From: Papilionanthe hookeriana x Papilionanthe teres
Lineage: Eukaryota; Streptophyta; Magnoliopsida; Asparagales; Orchidaceae
DNA length: 64,000 bases
NCBI GenBank assembly: GCA_022702705.1
Contig: CM040427.1
Coordinates: forward strand, 76,995,283 to 77,059,282
Direction: 5' to 3'
Shown: positions 57,660-64,000 of the stretch, one piece after another
How positions within the stretch are numbered: the first letter of the stretch is position 1
Layout of the letters: the number at the start of each line of letters is the position of its first letter
Made by a program: the position numbers and the translations under genes
The notes under the pieces: generated by a model
What the model saw: only the letters and a program-made list of their open reading frames with translations
What the model was told of the DNA's origin: nothing
Databases searched by the model: none

Positions 57660-59455
57660 GCAGCATGATCTTAATGCTGCTATTTCCATGGAAGAGCAGT
57701 TTTTTTGCTCAGAAAGCTGCTAAATGTCAGTTTTTAAATGGAGATAGAAACTCTAAATTATTTCAGGCTTGCATTAAGAATAGAAGGATGATAAATTGGA
57801 TTCCTAAGATTATTAAGGCTGATGGCTCGATTCTTTTGAATCAGGAGGCTATTTGTCATGATGGTGTTGATTATTTTTCTAATGCTTTTAAGAATACTGA
57901 CATTGATTTATCTCCTATTGATTCTTCTGTCTATTATGATTGCCCTCATATTGATAATACTGTTCTTACTTCTTTTTTGAGCTGTGAGGAAATTAAACAT
58001 ATTATTGATAGTATGGAGAATGGTAAGATTGCTAGGCCTGAAGGTTTTACTGTGGAATTTTATAAAAATGGCCGTGATGTTATTGCTAAAGATGTGATCC
58101 GTTTGATTCAAGATTTTTTTAAAGGAAATAATTTGCCTCTTTTCTTTAAAGCTGCTAATATTGTTTTAATCCCTAAAAAGCATGATGTTTCTTCTTGGGA
58201 TGGTTTTAGGCCGATTAGTCTCAATTCTGTTATTTCTAAAATCATCTCTAAAATTCTGGTTAATCGGTACGCAACCTCTTCTTCAGAAAATTATTTGTAC
58301 TAATCAATCTGCCTTCTTAAGAGATAGAAGTATTTGTGATAATGCCTTAATTGTTCCAGAACTTCTTCTGGATATAGATCCAATATCTTCACAGACGTGG
58401 TGGGAACATTCTTTTTAAATTAGATATTCAGAAGGCTTTTGATCATATCCAGTCGGAGTTTCCTATGGATATTTTGAAGGCTATGGGTTTCAACTCTAGT
58501 TTTTGTCAAATCACTTATCGTATCATCAGTGGTAATTTCTACTCTGTTATTATTAATGGTAAGAAGCATGGTTTCTTTCAAGCTTTTAGGGGTCTTAAGC
58601 AAGGAGATCCTTTATCTCCTAATTTTTTTTATTATTACTTTAATTTACTTTTCCAGATGCTTGAATAGATTATATATGACTAACCCCTCTTTAAATTATT
58701 TTCATAAGGGGAATTTATCTATTAGCCATCTTTGTTTTGCTGATGACTTTATTATCTTTACCAATGCTAATAAGCCTTCTATTAGGAAGGTTTGGGAGAC
58801 GCTGTTGCATTTTCAAAGTATTTCTGGCTTAAATTTTAATAAATCTAAATGTTTTTTCTATTGTGCTAAGAAGATTCCTGTTTTAAAAAGGCATTGGATT
58901 GCAAATTTTACTAGCTGTAGCTGTGGCATGCTTCCTTTAAATTATTTAGGTTTTACCTTGTACAAAGGTAGATCTCATGCTAAGGATTTTCTTGGGTTGT
59001 ATGATAAGATTAATAATAGAATTTTGTCGTGGGAGAATCGTTTTCTCTCGTTTGGGGGCAGGATTACTATTCTTAAATCTATTCTTACTTCCCTGCCTCT
59101 TTATTCTCTTCAGTTTATGAAAATGCCTGGGTTTATTATTAAGAAGATTGAGTCTCTTTTTCATAAATTTTTTTGGGAACGTTCTTATGGTTCAAAAATT
59201 CATTGGAAGAGTTGGGCTAAGCTTTGTAAGCCATCTAAGTCTGGGGGTTTAGGCTTTAGAAGCTTAACTAACTCTATTACTATTAATTTTATAAAAATTT
59301 GGTACCGTTTCCCTAATAATGATTCTCTCTGGGCCTCATTTATGCATTCTAAGTATTGTGCTAATGATCATCCCCTTACTATTTCACTTAAGGCTGCTTA
59401 TTCTTTTATTTGGAAAGATATGTTGGCCGTTTCTCATAATATTGAGCTTTTTTAA
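57660..59455 (+). pseudogene. LINE reverse transcriptase
   Basis: GFRPISLNSVISKIISKIL (near 58205), LDIQKAFDHI (first catalytic Asp, near 58425), RGLKQGDPLSP (near 58590) and CFADDFII (FADD, near 58740) are all present but lie in three frames. Downstream NYLGFTLYKGRSHAKDF and WENRFLSFGGRITILKSIL are the usual thumb region. Catalytic codons remain, but the frame is broken several times. Confidence 0.9.
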
Positions 59456-60720
59456 ACTTGAGATCTGGGCAAAGGTAATATATCCTTTTGGTACGATGAA
59501 TGGATGGGAAGTGGTGCTTTGGCTAATAGTTTTGGAGCCCTAGAGTATGTTAATCTGAAGGTGAATGATTTTTGGGTCCATAATAGTTGGATCTGAATAA
59601 ACTTTTGCGGTATGTTCTTTATAATGTGGCTAGTTTTTATCTCTAGCATTCCCCTTAATATCAACAGAGAGGATAGGGTGACTCTCAAAGGTAAAAAAGG
59701 TATTTCTGATGCTAAAATCCTTGCTGATTCTTTTGTTTATACAGCTGGTTTTGATCTTAAATGGTTATAGAACAAATGGCTTAAGCCCTCTATTTCTTTC
59801 TTTACGTGGCGTGTTCTGCATAATATGCTTCCTGTTGATGACATTCTTAAACTTAAGGGTTTACATCTCCCTTTTTGTTGTTCTCTTTGTATGCATGATT
59901 GTGAGTCCATTAATTATATTTTTCTGCACTGTTCTTTTTTTCGCGAGGTTTGGCTTCGTTGCTGTAGCATTCTTAGGATTTCTACTGATTATTTTTGGCA
60001 TGCTACTATTATAGATCTGTTTAACGATTGAATGAAGTTTGGACATCTTTTGTTTAATTCCATTCCTGCTATCATTACTTGGTTCATTTGGGTTGCTAGA
60101 AATGATGTTCGGTTCTATGGTAAGAGACCTAATGTTGTTTCTACTGTTAAATTAATCTTTGGATATCTTTTCAAAGGTTTGGTTTTTTTAACTTCTAAAG
60201 GGAAGCTTAACATGAAGCTATACAAGTTACTCCATAACTTGGGATTCCCTAATACTAGTAATGGGAATGTTTCTGAGACTATTCGTTGGATTAAACCTCC
60301 TGCTCCTTTTATCAAAATTAATATCGATGGTTGTTGGGATAGCAGGTTTGCTAGTGTTGGGGGTGTTTGCCGTGATTTTGCGGGATCCATTCTTTATTGG
60401 TTTGCTTCTCCTTCTGTTCCTATCTCGCCTCTTGTGGCTGAAGCGGATGTTTTGGTTTTTGGTTTGCAGCTGGCTGTTCGAAAAGGTTGGAAGTTCATTA
60501 TTTTGGAAACTGATTCTTTTATTTTGTGGAGGTATTGTTTATTGTAGGAACGATATCACTGGAGTGTAAATCTTCAGATGAAGAGAATCTTGGATTTATC
60601 TTGGAATTTGGTGGTCAAGTGGAGTCACACTCGACGTGAAGGTATTCAAGTTGCTCATTGGATTGCTAAGATGGGACTTTATTTTCGTACTGCTTGGGTT
60701 TCTTCTTTTATTCTGGTCCA
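59456..60720 (+). pseudogene. LINE zinc region and RNase H
   Basis: 59709-60014 holds the zf-RVT-like segment (ISFFTWRVLHNMLPVDD and LPFCCSLCMHDCESINY in neighbouring frames). 60032-60547 encodes RNase H: FIKINIDGCWDS (first Asp), VAEADVLVFGLQLAV (Glu), IILETDS (Asp). After a stop at 60547 GIQVAHWIAKMGLY continues near 60650. RNase H at the ORF2 end is known in plant L1 lineages. Confidence 0.85.
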
Positions 60721-60944
60721 TTTATTTCATGTTGATTTTTGGGATATTTAGTTTTGTTGTGTTTGTCGTTGTGTCGTGGTGCGTGAGTTGTTTTTTCTGT
60801 TTTTCTAGAAAGAGGTCCTTAGATTCTCTCTTTTTTTGCTTGTGTTGTACGAGTGTGCTAGATAGGACCTCTTTCCCGGTGTTGTAATTTTATTTTTCGA
60901 TGAAACGCGTAAGGAGACTATGTCTCTTTCAATTTAAAAAAAAA

Positions 60945-61263
60945 CTTATAAAAATAAAGTTATCTTTGTATTTTGTGAATTTAAACCACATAATCTTTAA
61001 TTCTAATAATTTTGTATAATTTGACATGATCATGTTAAATTATTGTTGACTATTTCTCATTATTTAGGCAAATCTCTTAATTTTGAGTTATATAAATATG
61101 TCCTAAAATTGATAAGGAAAAAAATTTAGAGCCTTCTAGTACAACTTTTTAGATGAGCTAGCCTACTAAAAACTTCTTATACAATTTTTTATAACTAATT
61201 TGAAAAAAAATAATTTATTTTATAAATCTTCACTATTTAAATTTAAATTTAAATTTTAGATGA

Positions 61264-61323
<60 letters not shown>

Positions 61324-62460
61324 TACATCATGATTTCATACGCACTATAATTAATAACATGAGAATTGATGTTGAGCTTAACTTGGTAGTTAAATATATA
61401 ATATATATTGTGAAATATGTGCGTAACAAAGTTGGCTACTATAATTCAATTTGGCGAAGACATGATATGAAGGTAGGCCAACAAGCTTTTCTTTAAATAC
61501 GAGTTAGTAGTGTGAACTCAACATAGGATGGAAGAAATAAGGTTGCAGTCGAATATGATTTTAGTGTTGATGGATTGGGAGTGATGAGTCCCATGCACTA
61601 TGTCCTTTTACTATTTTTATTGATATAATATAATATGATACTTATCTAACTTATTATGATCTTTATAAATAAAAAGACCATGTGATATTATTTAACTAGC
61701 TAGAAAACTTTGCTTTAATAATATATGTAATAATAATAATAATAGAGATTTTTGTACCTCTACATGTCAAAATGAATCATGTAAACTACTACTGTAATGA
61801 ACAAAAACATATATGAAACGTGATACTGACATGATACACCTTGATCATAACTTATATTATGTATTTGTTTTTTTATATATGGTAATTGTATATCTATTTA
61901 TCTATTACATATGCTTAACTATTATTAATAAAATAATTATTAGAACATATAATATTCTTCATTCATGCATTGAATATAGTTGTTTTTGTGTAGCCAACTA
62001 GGTTGTACGCTCAGTCTTACTATACTACATTATTTAAGAGATTGCAAATCTCCAATAGAGTGAGATTATGGATATTACATATTGAGATATCTTCTTTTTG
62101 AAAAAAATACTTTTTTTTCCTGAAATTATAAAATAACTATATTTTATTGAAACAATATAAAAATTATAACCTTCATTTATAAAATAATTAGAAGATAAAG
62201 TTTTTTAGTTTATGTATGTATATGGTAGATGATGATATTTGGTTTTATATGGAATGCTGTAGTAGATAGTTTATGAAAACTACGTAATTATAGAAATTCC
62301 ATAATAGTAATAATAATAAGAACACATAACATGATATGACCCACTTTAGATCATAGCATGATTCCTAAATGATTTAACTGTATCATAAAGAAGAATCAGT
62401 TAACCTGCTTAATTTTAATAGAGATCCTTAGATTTTGAACCTCTACCATAAAATTTTCTG
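60945..62460. other. AT-rich noncoding region
   Basis: No gene supported. A TA microsatellite lies at 61269-61315 and an AATAAT run at 61728-61743. Confidence 0.6.
61269..61315. repeat. (TA)n microsatellite
   Basis: About 23 TA units. Confidence 0.95.
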
Positions 62461-62474
62461 TACACTTGTGTCAT

Positions 62475-62760
62475 TTAAAGATCAGTTTCTTTTCTTTTGA
62501 AGTTATACGAGTAGATAAATTTAACCTTTGGCTTCAATACATTAGAGCATCCAATTTCCGCTTTCCCTATGAATAATTTAATATTAATTTTGACATGCTT
62601 GTTAGCAAGGCCAGCCTTATCAACTCTTTCTTTCATAAGGTCTCCAAATGTTAAGGCAATGACAATAGCCTTGTTAAGATAATTCAAACTTATTTCCACC
62701 TCAATTGTGGTTATATCTTGAGCTTGGTTAATAAGAAGCTCAAGAAGAAAATATTTCTTT
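62475..62760 (-). pseudogene. Unrecognised coding-like remnant
   Basis: On the - strand a frame from about 62745 reads ELLINQAQDITTIEVEISLN then YLNKAIVIALTFGDLMKERV and HVKINIKLFIGKAEIGCSNV. Composition is protein-like rather than repeat-derived, with alternating strand-like stretches. I cannot assign a family; transposon or integrated-virus origin are both possible. The upstream part (62760-63260, - strand) shows no firm frame. Confidence 0.3.
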
Positions 62761-63523
62761 TAAAGTTCTTTAAGAGTAAGAGTGCTTACAACTTTATTTA
62801 AATTCATCAACTGAGTAAACCTCTTAAAGAAGTACCATTTACAACCATAAAATTCAATTTTATCTTGAAGTTAGCCTCTTAAACTCTATCAACATATCAC
62901 TTCTAGTAAATCTTATTATTATATTGCAATGTTTAATTAAGTTACACGCTGATGACCTTTAGTTATATCGATAAATTGACTTTCTATAGATCCGCCTTTA
63001 TGACTTGAATTAGGGGATATGTCAAATTTGTAAGGAAAATTAAGGATTTCTAATCAATGGGCCCCTAAAAGAAATAATCTATTTATTTAACTTGCTAGTC
63101 TTCAAATTCATCACCCAAACAACTTATGATTCAAGAACCTCTTCATGTATTCCATCTTTCGTTTAAAGTTTACCCATCATTCACCTTATAATAAGGGATA
63201 CTTTGGAATACTAAGACATATTCTTTACTATAAAATTTGGTAAAGAACATTTGTTCTTCATTTGGAAAAGATACTTTGTAGAGTGAGATAAAATAAAAAA
63301 TAAAATAAAAAAAGAAACATTTAAGAAAGCTTCACTTTCATCCATATTCATAAACATTTATAGAGAAGTTGTGTACAAAGATGTTAAATCAAGCTATTTA
63401 ATTATGGTTGATGTAAAAACAATTTAATCATGTTATTCTTTAGAATCCATTCAAAGAGATAGAATTTGAGATTTAAATGTATGCCAATTTTGGGTTGAGT
63501 CAAGTTTATTAACAAAATAAAGA

Positions 63524-63940
<417 letters not shown>

Positions 63941-64000
63941 CATTAGTCTAAACTCATCGAACTAAAGAATTAACGACTCTATGGTGGACCAAAGGAGGTC

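Larger units (their letters stand above)
56690..60944 (+). mobile_element. L1-like LINE with RNase H, 5' truncated
   Basis: The order is endonuclease, reverse transcriptase, zinc-knuckle region, RNase H and a terminal A-run (60936-60944), all on the + strand. ORF1 (gag-like) is absent, so the copy starts near ORF2. No target duplication was found. Many stops and frameshifts. A plant L1 lineage with C-terminal RNase H. Confidence 0.85.

Overview
This window looks like nuclear DNA of a flowering plant. The signs are plant-type LTR retrotransposons of the Athila, Tat and copia lineages, a plant L1-like LINE with an RNase H tail, PIF/Harbinger and hAT-like DNA elements, MITEs, and one plant family-1 UDP-glycosyltransferase (UGT) gene. 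The UGT exons are much richer in GC than their AT-rich surroundings, which fits a monocot better than a typical eudicot, but that is only inference. No bacterial-type operons, tRNA, rRNA or CRISPR arrays were seen.

Layout. 1-8243 is the 3' part of an Athila-type Ty3/gypsy element on the + strand: RNase H, integrase, two tandem env-like/accessory reading frames, a PPT, an LTR and a decayed PBS. Three clusters of a GC-rich palindromic motif are spread through it. 8281-11790 is the 3' end of a Tat-type element: integrase, a GC-rich degenerate array, a PPT and an LTR. 11791-15420 is mostly noncoding and holds a MITE and a possible gene fragment. 15421-29194 is the only intact-looking host gene, a UGT88-like glucosyltransferase of 475 codons. 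Its two exons are separated by a 12.3 kb intron with a GC-AG boundary. That intron is packed with nested elements: copia remnants, a hAT-like element, and a copia-type gag-only (TR-GAG-like) retroelement that is itself split by a 3.2 kb PIF/Harbinger element carrying a Myb/SANT-like gene. 29773-29965 is a broken copy of UGT exon 1.

30273-51849 is a very large Tat-lineage Ty3/gypsy element on the - strand. Read 5' to 3' on that strand it has a long LTR, a PBS, gag, protease, RT, RNase H, a second RNase H, integrase, an AlkB-type 2OG-Fe(II) dioxygenase reading frame resembling plant ALKBH9/ALKBH10 RNA demethylases, a 3' tandem-repeat region, and a truncated 3' LTR. The dioxygenase cargo is the most interesting feature here. 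Many frameshifts in this element, and many differences between its two LTRs, fall at CAG/CTG sites. That suggests either uncorrected long-read errors at methylated CHG sites or an unusual mutation pattern.

51850-56690 is AT-rich noncoding DNA with MITEs, one of which contains a near-perfect internal hairpin. 56690-60944 is a degenerate L1-like LINE on the + strand. 60945-64000 is AT-rich and ends in a long compound TA/GT microsatellite.

Almost all coding sequence here belongs to transposable elements. The UGT is the one candidate for normal cellular function (glucosylation of phenolic acceptors), and its expression would depend on correct removal of the transposon-filled intron.
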